From Oceanispirochaeta sp963676905 (lineage in GTDB: Bacteria; Spirochaetota; Spirochaetia; DSM-2461), in the NCBI GenBank assembly GCA_963676905.2, contig CAXXVE010000001.1, forward strand, positions 806,001 through 870,000: DNA of 64,000 nt. The letters run 5' to 3'. This document shows positions 34,736 through 43,363 of the stretch, piece after piece. The notes below the pieces were generated by a model that was not told where the DNA came from, searched no databases, and saw only the letters and a program-made list of their open reading frames with translations. The translations under genes and the position numbers were made by a program. The number at the start of each line of letters is the position of its first letter. The stretch's first letter is position 1.

Positions 34736-34854
34736 GTTTACTCCATTTTCTGGAATCATAAAAATGATTTCCTGTAAAATAAGTTTCCCAATTATCTAAT
34801 ATTCAGTATACACTCTAAATATACTGGATTAAAAAAATTACAAATTTAATTCAT

Positions 34855-34883
34855 TTGACAAACACCATTCAGATTAATAGAAT
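34855..34883 (+). promoter_or_regulatory. sigma70-type promoter for the STAS gene
   Basis: TTGACA (34855-34860), 17-base spacer, TAGAAT (34878-34883). The start codon is at 34935 with AAGGTGA upstream, giving a leader of about 45 bases. Confidence 0.7.
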
Positions 34884-34934
34884 AAAGGATGTATATTCTA
34901 GACGTACTATACAATAGTTAAAGGTGATTTATAT

Positions 34935-35489
34935 ATGAGTGGTAATAATGAGATCATAGCTGGTTTCGATATAGAAAAAGATGACAGCCTGAAAATAAGA
35001 CTCCAGAAAATTGACTCTGTAAAGGGTTGTCTTGTTCTGTATCTGACCGGTTATATTGATACATATAATTCAAATCTTTTTCAGAAAAGGGTTAACAAGG
35101 CAATTGAGTCCGGTTACACCCGGCTGATATTCCATTGTGGAAGTTTGAATTATGTATCCAGTACCGGTATTGGTTCCTTTACCGCTTTTTTAAAGACTGT
35201 TAAACCGAGAGGCGGAAATCTTGTACTTCTCGAAATACAGCCGAAAGTTTATGAAGTATTTCAGCTTCTCGGATTTTCCCAGTTTTTTAATATCAAAGAT
35301 AATCTGGATGAGGCTGTTTCTTTCTTCGAAAGTGAAGGCGAAACCAAAAGCAGCGATATTTTTCCGAAAATTTTCCGTTGCCCCATCTGTTCAAAAAAGC
35401 TCAAGGCGACCAAGCCCGGGCGCTTCAGGTGCAGTGAATGTAAAACGATTCTGGCCATCGACAATACGGGCCAGGTTTTTCTCGGGTAA
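34935..35489 (+). CDS. STAS-domain protein with C-terminal zinc ribbon
   Basis: Residues 20-132 are a STAS domain of the anti-sigma-factor-antagonist type, with YVSSTGIGSF at 73-82 holding Ser75/Ser76, where the family is phosphorylated. The last 40 residues form an unusual addition: CPICSKKL and RFRCSECK with Cys149, Cys152, Cys166 and Cys169, a rubredoxin-like zinc ribbon. Proteins of this kind relay stress or developmental signals by binding an anti-sigma kinase, but no kinase or sigma factor is adjacent here. A strong terminator follows. Confidence 0.85.
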   Translation: MSGNNEIIAGFDIEKDDSLKIRLQKIDSVKGCLVLYLTGYIDTYNSNLFQKRVNKAIESGYTRLIFHCGSLNYVSSTGIGSFTAFLKTVKPRGGNLVLLEIQPKVYEVFQLLGFSQFFNIKDNLDEAVSFFESEGETKSSDIFPKIFRCPICSKKLKATKPGRFRCSECKTILAIDNTGQVFLG

Positions 35490-35495
35490 AGAGTG

Positions 35496-35519
35496 CCGGG
35501 CTTTCAGCCCGGTTTTTTT
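35496..35519 (+). terminator. intrinsic terminator after the STAS gene
   Basis: CCGGGCT (35496-35502), TTC loop, AGCCCGG (35506-35512), then seven T. The next gene's ATG at 35520 directly follows the T-run. Confidence 0.9.
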
Positions 35520-36179
35520 ATGTACAAATTCAGGGACATTCTGTGTATAGATTTTCCTCCCCTGATCCGTATTGAGCTTCAGGAGCGTTACAGCTCATGG
35601 AGCAGCAGAGCCGCATTTCAACACTCTCTTAAAACCGATGTTCCTCATCCTTCTCTCATTGTCTGTCCTGCAGAAACTCTGTTTCAGTATGATATTCCAA
35701 CATCTGTAAAAATAATTGCCTTCGGCTCTCCCGTGCTCCTGGAGAGAGCCTTTATCCGTGGTGCATCAGACTATCTGAAAAATCCATGGTCCTGTGGAGA
35801 ACTTCTGGCAAGGAGCAGCAGAATCCTGAATTTCAAGAATATTCGTATTCATGGGAAACCCTTCTACAGCGATGGAAGCCGTTTCTTATTCGGCTCCAGG
35901 GCCCTTCCTCTTACAGCTGTACAGACGAAGATACTGTCACTGCTGGCTGACTATCCAAATGAAATTCTATCCTGTAAGGATTTATCCTGTTTTGCACAAC
36001 CCGGGAAAAGATTTTCAATAAATGCACTCTATGTACAGATCTCAGGCATAAGAAGAGTCCTTAAGGAATCCATGCCCGGAATCTATGGAAAGAATTTATC
36101 CATAAAGAATTCACAGGGCAGAGGGTATATGCTGCAAGTGGCTGTGGATAACTTGTGTAAAACTGTGGATAAACTGTAA
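35520..36179 (+). CDS. winged-helix regulator with pseudo-receiver N-terminus
   Basis: About 219 residues from the ATG at 35520. The last 95 are an OmpR/PhoB-type winged helix (LTAVQTKILSLLADYPNEIL, then FSINALYVQISGIRRVLKES and IKNSQGRGYMLQ). The first 115 have the alternating strands of a receiver (SLIVCPAE, KIIAFGSPVLLERAFIRGAS, then DYLKNPWSCGELLAR, typical of the last helix). The acidic phosphorylation pocket is not visible, so it is probably not phosphorylated. No ribosome site precedes the ATG, which abuts the terminator T-run; the upstream GTG at 35493 lies inside the hairpin. How it is expressed is unclear. Confidence 0.7.
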   Translation: MYKFRDILCIDFPPLIRIELQERYSSWSSRAAFQHSLKTDVPHPSLIVCPAETLFQYDIPTSVKIIAFGSPVLLERAFIRGASDYLKNPWSCGELLARSSRILNFKNIRIHGKPFYSDGSRFLFGSRALPLTAVQTKILSLLADYPNEILSCKDLSCFAQPGKRFSINALYVQISGIRRVLKESMPGIYGKNLSIKNSQGRGYMLQVAVDNLCKTVDKL

Positions 36180-36367
36180 ATAACTTGAATTTTTTACTGT
36201 TATTTACAACTTTTTGAATTTTGAATTTGTTACAAATTTGTTTATAAAGACTATAATTCCATACACAATATAGAAATACCAGATTCATAACGAAATTCCT
36301 ATATTTGCTAAAAAAAAGGGAATTTTCGAAATTTCGAAAATTCCCTTGTGGATAAACTGTGGAAAAG
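36143..36367. other. cluster of DnaA boxes in an AT-rich stretch beside murA
   Basis: Three perfect DnaA boxes (TGTGGATAA, the complement of TTATCCACA) lie at 36143-36151, 36164-36172 and 36347-36355. A one-mismatch copy TGTGGAAAA is at 36359-36367. All point the same way, and the first two are 21 bases apart, two helical turns. The stretch between is very AT-rich. The region overlaps the end of the winged-helix gene and the murA terminator. Confidence 0.75.
36311..36345 (-). terminator. intrinsic terminator after murA (perfect 28-bp palindrome)
   Basis: GGGAATTTTCGAAA at 36318-36331 is followed directly by its exact complement at 36332-36345. On the minus strand the palindrome runs into seven T (36311-36317). 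It lies about 30 bases after the murA stop. Confidence 0.8.
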
Positions 36368-36375
36368 TCCTGTAG

Positions 36376-37653
36376 TTATTCCTGTATTCTTTTGATCTGA
36401 GCTCCCAGTGAACTCAGCTTATCAACAAGAGACTCATAGCCTCTCTCAATCTGGTAAACATTGTGTATGGTGCTCTTACCCTGCGCACAGAGTGCTGCTA
36501 TGACCATGGCCATACCGGCGCGCACATCGGGAGAGACAAGGTCGGAACCGCTCAGGACTCTGCGGCCCGACACAACGGCTCTGTGTGGATCACAGAGGAT
36601 AATTCCCGCTCCCATGGAGATGAGCTTGTCCACAAAAAACATACGGGATTCAAACATCTTCTCGTGTATAAGAACAGTGCCTTCAACCTGTGTAGCCACG
36701 ACTGTGATAATACTTGTAAGGTCCGGTGGAAAACCGGGCCAGGGGGCATCATCGATCTGTGGAATCATTCCGCCCATATCACTGAGAACCTTCATCTGCT
36801 GGTTGGGGGGGACATAGAGACTGTTTCCCTCGACGGTCCAGTGGATTCCGAGCTTTCCGAAGGCAATCTTGCACATCCTGAGATGTTCGGGATCCGCATG
36901 AGTAATCTCGAGCTCGCCCCGGGTTACCGCAGCCAGTCCTATATAAGATCCCACTTCCATAAAGTCAGCTCCGATGGAGTAGGACACAGAATGGAGCTTC
37001 TTTACACCGTCGATGTAGAGGATGTTTGATCCAATACCTGTAATCTTTGCACCCATTCCATTCAGCATCTTACAGAGATCCTGGACATGGGGTTCGGAAG
37101 CAGCATTTCTGAGGACTGTCTTTCCTTCGGCCAGTACAGCAGCCATAATTGCATTTTCAGTAGCTGTAACAGAAGCTTCATCCAGGAAAATATCAGTTCC
37201 CATCAATTTATTGGCACTGATTGTAAACTTCCCGTCTACTTCAACATGGGCTCCCAGAGCAGTGAGTGCCAGAAAGTGCGTATCAAGACGTCTCCTGCCG
37301 ATAACGTCGCCTCCTGGAGGAGGAAGAATGACTTTGCCTGTTCTTGCAAGAACAGGACCGGCAAAGAGAATCGATGCCCTGACGGCGGCAGCCATTTTTT
37401 CAGGAACTTCGCTTTTGATGTTGTTCGTCTGGAATTTCAGATGGTTTTTTCCCGCTTTCTCCACCCTGCAGCCCAGGGCTTCAAGGATATCGCAAAGGAC
37501 TCTTACATCTTCAATATCTGGAATATTTTTAAGTTCGACTTCTTCGTCGGTAAGCAGAACCGCCGCAATACAAGGCAGTGCCGCATTCTTGTTACCGCTG
37601 GCACGGATTTTTCCCCTGATTGGAAATCCGCCCTCAATATCATATTTATGCAT
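36376..37653 (-). CDS. murA: UDP-N-acetylglucosamine 1-carboxyvinyltransferase MurA with Asp in place of the fosfomycin-target Cys
   Basis: MurA performs the first committed step of peptidoglycan synthesis. Family signatures include ASGNKNAALPCIAA near the start, ILPPPGGDVIGRRRLDTH, TATENAIMAAVLAEG and PDLTSIITVVAT. The residue at 116, in GGDVIGRR, is Asp where E. coli has Cys115 in GGCTIGAR. Cys115 is the residue alkylated by fosfomycin, and Asp enzymes (Borrelia, Mycobacterium, Chlamydia) are known to resist it. Length 425 is normal. The start at 37653 has GGTGA upstream. Confidence 0.95.
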   Translation of the reverse strand: MHKYDIEGGFPIRGKIRASGNKNAALPCIAAVLLTDEEVELKNIPDIEDVRVLCDILEALGCRVEKAGKNHLKFQTNNIKSEVPEKMAAAVRASILFAGPVLARTGKVILPPPGGDVIGRRRLDTHFLALTALGAHVEVDGKFTISANKLMGTDIFLDEASVTATENAIMAAVLAEGKTVLRNAASEPHVQDLCKMLNGMGAKITGIGSNILYIDGVKKLHSVSYSIGADFMEVGSYIGLAAVTRGELEITHADPEHLRMCKIAFGKLGIHWTVEGNSLYVPPNQQMKVLSDMGGMIPQIDDAPWPGFPPDLTSIITVVATQVEGTVLIHEKMFESRMFFVDKLISMGAGIILCDPHRAVVSGRRVLSGSDLVSPDVRAGMAMVIAALCAQGKSTIHNVYQIERGYESLVDKLSSLGAQIKRIQE

Positions 37654-37805
37654 TTGTAATTTTCACCACTTATTTCTTTTACCGTAAAGGATAGTGCCCT
37701 TCCGGAATTCAACTGCTATCCTATCAGCTAAGGTACCACAGGTATAGATAAATTCACATAAAAAATGCTATAAACACAGAATACTATACAAAAGGATCCG
37801 TTGAT

Positions 37806-39185
37806 ATGCACGTAAAGAAATTCGGCGGCAGCTCTGTTGCCGACGCTGAAAAAATCCGTCAGACAGTAGAAATAATCAAGCAGAGTTCTACAGAACCTGT
37901 ATCCGTTGTACTTTCTGCAATGAAGGGTGTAACAAACTATCTGGTGGAAGCGGCAACGATGGCTTCCCTGGGTGATCAGAACTATAAGAAGAATATTGAT
38001 GCCATCAAAGAGAAACATCTCACCTGTCTGGATGAACTCTTCGGTGATTCCAAACCCGACGGCCTGCAGGAGAGTATCGAGAATCTTCTTCTTGACCTGA
38101 GCGAAATTCTCCATGGTGTAGAGCTTGTCAGAGAGTGTTCACTGAAATCAATGGATCTTATTATGAGTTTCGGAGAACGCCTGAACTGTATGCAGGCGGC
38201 AGCCTATATGAATACTCTTGACCTTTCAGCTGTATATATCGACTCCCGGGAGATTATCAAAACCGACAGCACCCACGGAAAGGGTAATGTAAACTTTGAA
38301 AGAACCTACCGTGAAATCCAGAGCCGCATACGGGAAGAGAACAAAGTAATACCCGTCATCTGCGGTTTTATTGCATCCGACAATTCCGGCCGGACCACAA
38401 CACTGGGCCGCAACGGCAGTGATTATACAGCAAGTATAATCGGAGCAGCCCTCGATGCGGACCGTGTCGAAATATGGACTGATGTTGACGGAGTCCTCAC
38501 AGCGGATCCAAGAGTTGTCCCCAATGCATTTGTAATTCCGCAGCTGAGTATTCAGGAGGCAATGGAACTCTCCTTTTTCGGAGCTGAAGTCATCCATCCC
38601 TATACTCTGGTTCCCACAACCGACAAGGATATTCCAGTGTATATAAAAAACACACTGAATCCATCCGCTGAGGGGACCCTTATAACCAAACACTACAAGA
38701 AGAAGGAGCGTGCAATTACAGGCATAGCCTCCATCGATGATCTCTGCCTTATCAATATTGAGGGCGGCGGCATGATGGGGATGCCCGGTATGGCCTCCCA
38801 GATTTTCAGTTCTCTTGCTGAGGCTGATGTGAATATCATTATGATTACCCAGGCCTCTTCAGAACACAGCATCTCTGTTCTATGCAGACGCGAAGAAGTC
38901 TCCCGTGCAGTTGAGAAACTGGAGGATAATCTGAAAACCGCCATAGACAGCAGGAAGATTCAGAATATTGAGGTTGTAAGAGATCTCATTATTATTGCTG
39001 TTATCGGAGAGAATATGATCGGCCAGGTCGGTCTGACAGGAAAACTCTTCAGCGCCATTGGCGAAGCAGACGTAAATGTCCTGGCCATTGCCCAGGGATC
39101 CTCAGAGAGAAATATATCCTTTGTAATAGAGCAGAAGGACAAGGAAAAAGCTTTAAATGCCGTTCATAAGAAGTTTATAGGCTGA
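37806..39185 (+). CDS. aspartate kinase with tandem ACT domains
   Basis: Aspartokinase makes aspartyl phosphate, the entry to lysine, threonine and methionine. Visible are the kinase opening VKKFGGSSVADAEKI, SFGERLNCMQAAAYM, the nucleotide site TTTLGRNGSDYTASI, and WTDVDGVLTADPRVV. Two ACT domains follow (INIEGGGMMGMPGMASQIFS and IIIAVIGENMIGQVGLTGKL), expected to bind threonine or lysine. The sequence is of the ThrA/LysC-long type without a homoserine dehydrogenase part. AAGGA precedes the ATG. Threonine synthase follows 36 bases later, so this unit probably supplies threonine. Confidence 0.93.
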   Translation: MHVKKFGGSSVADAEKIRQTVEIIKQSSTEPVSVVLSAMKGVTNYLVEAATMASLGDQNYKKNIDAIKEKHLTCLDELFGDSKPDGLQESIENLLLDLSEILHGVELVRECSLKSMDLIMSFGERLNCMQAAAYMNTLDLSAVYIDSREIIKTDSTHGKGNVNFERTYREIQSRIREENKVIPVICGFIASDNSGRTTTLGRNGSDYTASIIGAALDADRVEIWTDVDGVLTADPRVVPNAFVIPQLSIQEAMELSFFGAEVIHPYTLVPTTDKDIPVYIKNTLNPSAEGTLITKHYKKKERAITGIASIDDLCLINIEGGGMMGMPGMASQIFSSLAEADVNIIMITQASSEHSISVLCRREEVSRAVEKLEDNLKTAIDSRKIQNIEVVRDLIIIAVIGENMIGQVGLTGKLFSAIGEADVNVLAIAQGSSERNISFVIEQKDKEKALNAVHKKFIG

Positions 39186-39221
39186 CTATATAAGGCTGAA
39201 AATATCAAGGAAAAAAGTAAA

Positions 39222-40505
39222 ATGAAATTTGCAAGTACAAGAAATCACGACTTCAAGCTGAGCTTCAAGGAGGCCCTCTTTCAGGGTCTTGCTCCCGATG
39301 GAGGTCTTTTCTATCCCCTGGAGACTCCCGATCTGCGTTCAGTTTTCAACGGCTTCAGCAGCGAAAGCAGCTTCCAGGAGATTGCCGCAGCTATGATTGA
39401 AAGCCTCCTCGGATCCGAGATCCCTGCACCTGATGCTGCAAAACTCGCGGAAAGAGCCTTCCCTTTCTCACCGGAACTGAAGACCCTGAATGAAAAGATT
39501 AGTGTCCTGGAACTCTACCACGGACCCAGTTCTGCATTCAAAGACTTCGGTGCTTCTTTTCTGGCGAGTTCTATGGAGTACTTTCTAAAGGGAAGTGACC
39601 ACAAGGCCGTCATTCTTACGGCAACATCCGGAGATACAGGCAGTGCTGTAGCCAGAGCCTTCTATGAGAAGGAAAACATAGATGTTGTCATCCTCTATCC
39701 CTCCGGCAGGGTCAGCCCCCTCCAGGAGAAGCAGATGACCACACTCGGAAAGAATATTCACGCTCTTGAAGTGAAAGGCTCATTTGACGACTGTCAGAGA
39801 ATGGTCAAAGACTCTTTTACAGACAAGGAACTGGACTCCATCAATCTGTCTTCGGCAAACTCAATCAATCTGGGCCGTCTTATTCCCCAGTCCTTCTACT
39901 ATATATGGGCGGAAAGCCGGTTGAGAGAGCTGAATACAACATTCTGTGTTCCCAGCGGAAATTTCGGAAATCTTACAGCGGGACTCTATGCCAAGTCCTG
40001 GGGACTCGGCGTAGACCACTTTATAGCCGCTACAAACAGAAATGATGTTGTACCCTCCTACCTGATGAACGCTGTGTACTCACCCAGAGCCTCTGTACAG
40101 ACTCTTTCAAATGCAATGGATGTGGGTGCCCCGAGCAACTTTGAACGCATGCAGCAGCTTTTTGGCAACGATGTAGATGCCATGCGCCGCCAGATTCACG
40201 GTGTGATGATTGATGATGAGAATACTTCGAAGACAATGGCCCGGATGGCATCAGAATATAACTATGCAGTCTGTCCTCATACAGCGGTAGGAATAAAAGC
40301 GGCTATGGAGAGCGATGAAAAACATGTAACCGTCCTTTCCACAGCCCATCCCGGCAAGTTTACTGAAGTCTATAAAAAAGCGGTGGGCGTGGATGCTGAA
40401 TTACCTGATTCATTAATTGCTGTAAAGGATAAAGAGAAGAAATCTGACCTCATATCCAACAGCTCGGAAGATCTTAAAAAGAAATTGTTTTCTATGTTCG
40501 GCTGA
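39222..40505 (+). CDS. thrC: threonine synthase
   Basis: A fold-type II PLP enzyme turning O-phosphohomoserine into threonine. The PLP lysine is in HGPSSAFKDFGASFL, the phosphate-binding loop in ATSGDTGSAVARAFY and substrate contacts in PSGNFGNLTAG. The opening YASTRNHD-type segment (here FASTRNHDFKLSFKEALFQG) is typical. Length 427 is normal. It is co-transcribed with the aspartokinase gene and followed by a terminator shared with the convergent jag gene. Confidence 0.95.
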   Translation: MKFASTRNHDFKLSFKEALFQGLAPDGGLFYPLETPDLRSVFNGFSSESSFQEIAAAMIESLLGSEIPAPDAAKLAERAFPFSPELKTLNEKISVLELYHGPSSAFKDFGASFLASSMEYFLKGSDHKAVILTATSGDTGSAVARAFYEKENIDVVILYPSGRVSPLQEKQMTTLGKNIHALEVKGSFDDCQRMVKDSFTDKELDSINLSSANSINLGRLIPQSFYYIWAESRLRELNTTFCVPSGNFGNLTAGLYAKSWGLGVDHFIAATNRNDVVPSYLMNAVYSPRASVQTLSNAMDVGAPSNFERMQQLFGNDVDAMRRQIHGVMIDDENTSKTMARMASEYNYAVCPHTAVGIKAAMESDEKHVTVLSTAHPGKFTEVYKKAVGVDAELPDSLIAVKDKEKKSDLISNSSEDLKKKLFSMFG

Positions 40506-40561
40506 ATGCCGCCGCGCGTAGGTAATAGTCATATAGGGCTTTAGCCCCAAAAAAATTTTTA

Positions 40562-40605
40562 TAAAAAAACCGGGTCGGATATTACACCGCCCGGTCTTTT
40601 TTTGC
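40562..40605. terminator. bidirectional terminator between thrC and jag
   Basis: ACCGGG and CGG (with one bulged T) pair with CCG and CCCGGT across 40568-40596, flanked by an A-run on the left (40562-40568) and a T-run on the right. The A-run serves jag on the minus strand and the T-run serves thrC on the plus strand. A smaller GGGC/GCCC hairpin with A and T runs lies just before it, at about 40536-40547. Confidence 0.85.
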
Positions 40606-40625
40606 ACAAGTTATGCACAGATTTA

Positions 40626-41306
40626 TTAACTGTTGCTGCCCTTGTAGATAATTCTTACCTGTTTGTAGAGGCCTTCACCTTCACTCTTGGTAATAACTTC
40701 ATCCATCTCATTCAGAGCCATATGAATCAGTCTTCTTTCAAAGGGATTCATCGGCTCAAGAAGCTTGGAAGATCTTGATTTACATACCTGTTCCGCTGTC
40801 TTTGTAGCCATACGGATCAGATTTTCTTCACGGCGCTGTCTATAGTTTTCAGTATCAATAATGACCTTGCCGCTATAGCTGCTGCCGCCGATTTTGCTTG
40901 CAAATACATTTACAAGCATCTGCAGGGCGTCCAGGTTTTTCCCTTTCTTCCCTATGAGAATGGCAGAATGATCAGACTGGATATCCATACCGATCTTTCC
41001 TTTTTCTCTGAATGTTATTGTTACCTCACCGGGGTAACCCATTAACTCGATCGTCTTTTTAAGAAATCCGATCAGCTGCTGCTCAATGTCTCCTGAAGGT
41101 TCAATAGCCTGGGCAGGTTGACTTGTCGTCTGATGATGAGGTTCATTTACATAAACCTTGATCTTTACACCGCCTCTTTTGAAAAAGAAGCCATGCTGTT
41201 CAGATTCAAGAATCTCAACATCAAACTGATCCTGTTCCATTCCAAGATCTTCAACTGCCTTCTCTATGGCCTCCCTTTCAGTCTTACCTTCATATTCTTT
41301 TACCAT
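40626..41306 (-). CDS. jag: RNA-binding protein KhpB (Jag)
   Basis: Contains the Jag_N domain (YEGKTEREAIEKAVEDLGM, residues 4-50), a KH domain with the nucleic-acid loop SAILIGKKGKNLDALQMLVN, and an R3H domain ending in PMNPFERRLIHMALNEMD. KhpB binds many RNAs with KhpA and affects cell division and envelope growth in firmicutes. The position after yidC is the usual one near the origin. AGGAG precedes the ATG. It is the last gene of the rpmH-jag block. Confidence 0.93.
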   Translation of the reverse strand: MVKEYEGKTEREAIEKAVEDLGMEQDQFDVEILESEQHGFFFKRGGVKIKVYVNEPHHQTTSQPAQAIEPSGDIEQQLIGFLKKTIELMGYPGEVTITFREKGKIGMDIQSDHSAILIGKKGKNLDALQMLVNVFASKIGGSSYSGKVIIDTENYRQRREENLIRMATKTAEQVCKSRSSKLLEPMNPFERRLIHMALNEMDEVITKSEGEGLYKQVRIIYKGSNS

Positions 41307-41359
41307 AAAATAACTCCTGGTTATCGATTTTCAATTTCAGGAGCTTACTCTGTTTCTCT

Positions 41360-43114
41360 CTATTGAGCCTCTTTCTTCTTTCTATAACTGATGTACCCCT
41401 GCTGTGCAGCGGTCAAAAGGTTTGAAAATGTCCAGTAAATCAACAGGCCTGACGGCATATCGTACAGGATAAAGAAGAACATAATCGGCATACCCAGAGT
41501 AAGCATCTTGGTCTGCATTGCACTCTGTCCACCGCTGCTGGGAGCCTGTGTAAACTTACTCATAAGCAGCTGGGTTCCCAGATACAGAATGGGTAAAAGT
41601 CTCAGGTCATTCCAACCCAGAAGGGGAAGAGTGAAGTCGCCGAAATTCCATATTGACTCGGGAGAGGACAGGTCTGTTATCCAACCTGGAATAAATTCAG
41701 CCCCTCTCAAATCAAAATATTTATTTAACAGACCGTACAGTGCAAAAAAGATGGGCATCTGAATAACCAGGGGCAGACAACCACCCATGGGATTCACACC
41801 CTCTTCCTTGTAAAGTGCAGCCATTTCTTTGTTCAGTTTATTGGGATCGTTTTTGTACTTGTCCTGAAGTCCCTTGATTTTGGGCTGAATACTCTGCATT
41901 TTTCCCGTTGACTCATAACTCTTGTGAGTAATGGGGAAGAAAATTACCTTGATAAGGATTGTAAGCAGAATAATAGCCACACCGTAGTTGGGAATCAGTT
42001 TGTAAAACAGCTGAAGGAAAAATCTGAGAATCCATTCCAGCCAGCCGAGCCAGGAACTTGAGTCTACGGCCTTGTCCAGATACATATCTGAAAATCCGAA
42101 GGCATTTGTTGTGGTAAGATTGTATTTGCCAAGCTCCTTATTCAACTTGGGACCCACATAAAAGCGGTAAACATCTTCTACTCTGGCACTTCTTGTGGAT
42201 GGTCTTACATAGAACATCCTGGAGCTTTCATTTACTCCGTTGGTTACTTCAGTGGACCAGATCACTTTGGCTGTATCTGATCCGGGAATACCGATCATAG
42301 TAAAGTATTTACCGACAATGGCACTCCACTTCATCCGGTTTTCGGATTCTGATATGCCGTTGCCTCTAATTTTAACCTCTGAACGCTTGTCGCCGGCCAG
42401 AGAGTAGTATCTTCTGAATTCATTTCTACCGTCCAGTTTTTCAAAACCGGGCCCGATCTGGGGTGCAGTAGAGAGGGTATAAGCAGTTCCGTTGTAGTTG
42501 AGGGGAACCGCAAGGTTTTCAGAGTTGATAAGTGAAACTCTGATTTCAAACATATATTCATCAGGAAAGAAAATATATGTTTTCTTCAACTGAAAGGGTT
42601 CTGATATGGAACCGTCGGACTGTCTTACTCTATAGTTTCTGTAAAAGCTGTACTCATCGGTACCGGATTTGTGTTCATAACCGAATGATTCATTCAAATA
42701 GGGTGCTGTACTCTCTCCAAAAGAGATACCGAAGGACCCCAGACCGCTGTCTTCACTGATAATCATTTCAACAGGTTCATCACCGTCCAAATGTTCTTTC
42801 AGTTTCATTGATGTAATGACAGCACCTTCTGTACTAAAAGTCACAAAAAATTTATCTGTTTCAACATCTATCGTTCTGGCAGCATAATCTTCGTCTTCAA
42901 GATCAAATTCGACCTTATCAGTTAATGCTGTCTGAACTGTCTGTGTGCCTGCGGAAGATGATGATTCCTGCGCTTCGGGGGCTTCACTTACAACATTCTG
43001 AACAGGTGCTTCAACTACAGCCTCATCAGGCATAAAAAAAGTAGTCTGAATTATGAATCCAGCCGAAATTACAATAACTGACAGGATAATAGCCAGAAAG
43101 GTATTCTTATCCAT
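41360..43114 (-). CDS. yidC: membrane protein insertase YidC
   Basis: A long (584-residue) YidC with an N-terminal membrane anchor (about 8-28), a large periplasmic beta domain (about 60-345) and the OxaI-type insertase core. The core runs from LEWILRFFLQLFYKLIPNYG through MQSIQPKIKGLQDKYKNDPN to the last helices with GLLIYWTFSNLLTAAQQGYI. The periplasmic domain marks the Gram-negative type, consistent with an outer membrane. GGAG precedes the ATG. Fifteen bases separate it from yidD. Confidence 0.95.
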   Translation of the reverse strand: MDKNTFLAIILSVIVISAGFIIQTTFFMPDEAVVEAPVQNVVSEAPEAQESSSSAGTQTVQTALTDKVEFDLEDEDYAARTIDVETDKFFVTFSTEGAVITSMKLKEHLDGDEPVEMIISEDSGLGSFGISFGESTAPYLNESFGYEHKSGTDEYSFYRNYRVRQSDGSISEPFQLKKTYIFFPDEYMFEIRVSLINSENLAVPLNYNGTAYTLSTAPQIGPGFEKLDGRNEFRRYYSLAGDKRSEVKIRGNGISESENRMKWSAIVGKYFTMIGIPGSDTAKVIWSTEVTNGVNESSRMFYVRPSTRSARVEDVYRFYVGPKLNKELGKYNLTTTNAFGFSDMYLDKAVDSSSWLGWLEWILRFFLQLFYKLIPNYGVAIILLTILIKVIFFPITHKSYESTGKMQSIQPKIKGLQDKYKNDPNKLNKEMAALYKEEGVNPMGGCLPLVIQMPIFFALYGLLNKYFDLRGAEFIPGWITDLSSPESIWNFGDFTLPLLGWNDLRLLPILYLGTQLLMSKFTQAPSSGGQSAMQTKMLTLGMPIMFFFILYDMPSGLLIYWTFSNLLTAAQQGYISYRKKKEAQ

Positions 43115-43129
43115 TATGACTCCAAATAA

Positions 43130-43363
43130 TTATGGTACAGGATCATATCCGCCGGGATGCCGGGGATGACATTTAAGGATCCTTTTTACAGAAAGATACG
43201 ACCCCTTCCAGGGTCCATGTTTAAGCAGAGCCTCTCTGGCATAGGACGAACAGGTGGGATAGAACCTGCATGACCGCGGCAGCCATGGAGAAATCAGCTT
43301 TTTATAGATGATAATCAGAAATACAAGGATTCTGCTGATTATCAAATTAATAATTCTAAACAA
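43130..43363 (-). CDS. yidD: membrane protein insertion efficiency factor YidD
   Basis: A 77-residue protein of the UPF0161 family. The signature ISPWLPRSCRFYPTCSSYAR, followed by GPWKGSYLSVKRILKCHPRH, is unmistakable, and the family assists YidC. It overlaps the end of rnpA by 8 bases. The hydrophobic first 20 residues fit an amphipathic membrane attachment. Confidence 0.95.
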   Translation of the reverse strand: MFRIINLIISRILVFLIIIYKKLISPWLPRSCRFYPTCSSYAREALLKHGPWKGSYLSVKRILKCHPRHPGGYDPVP

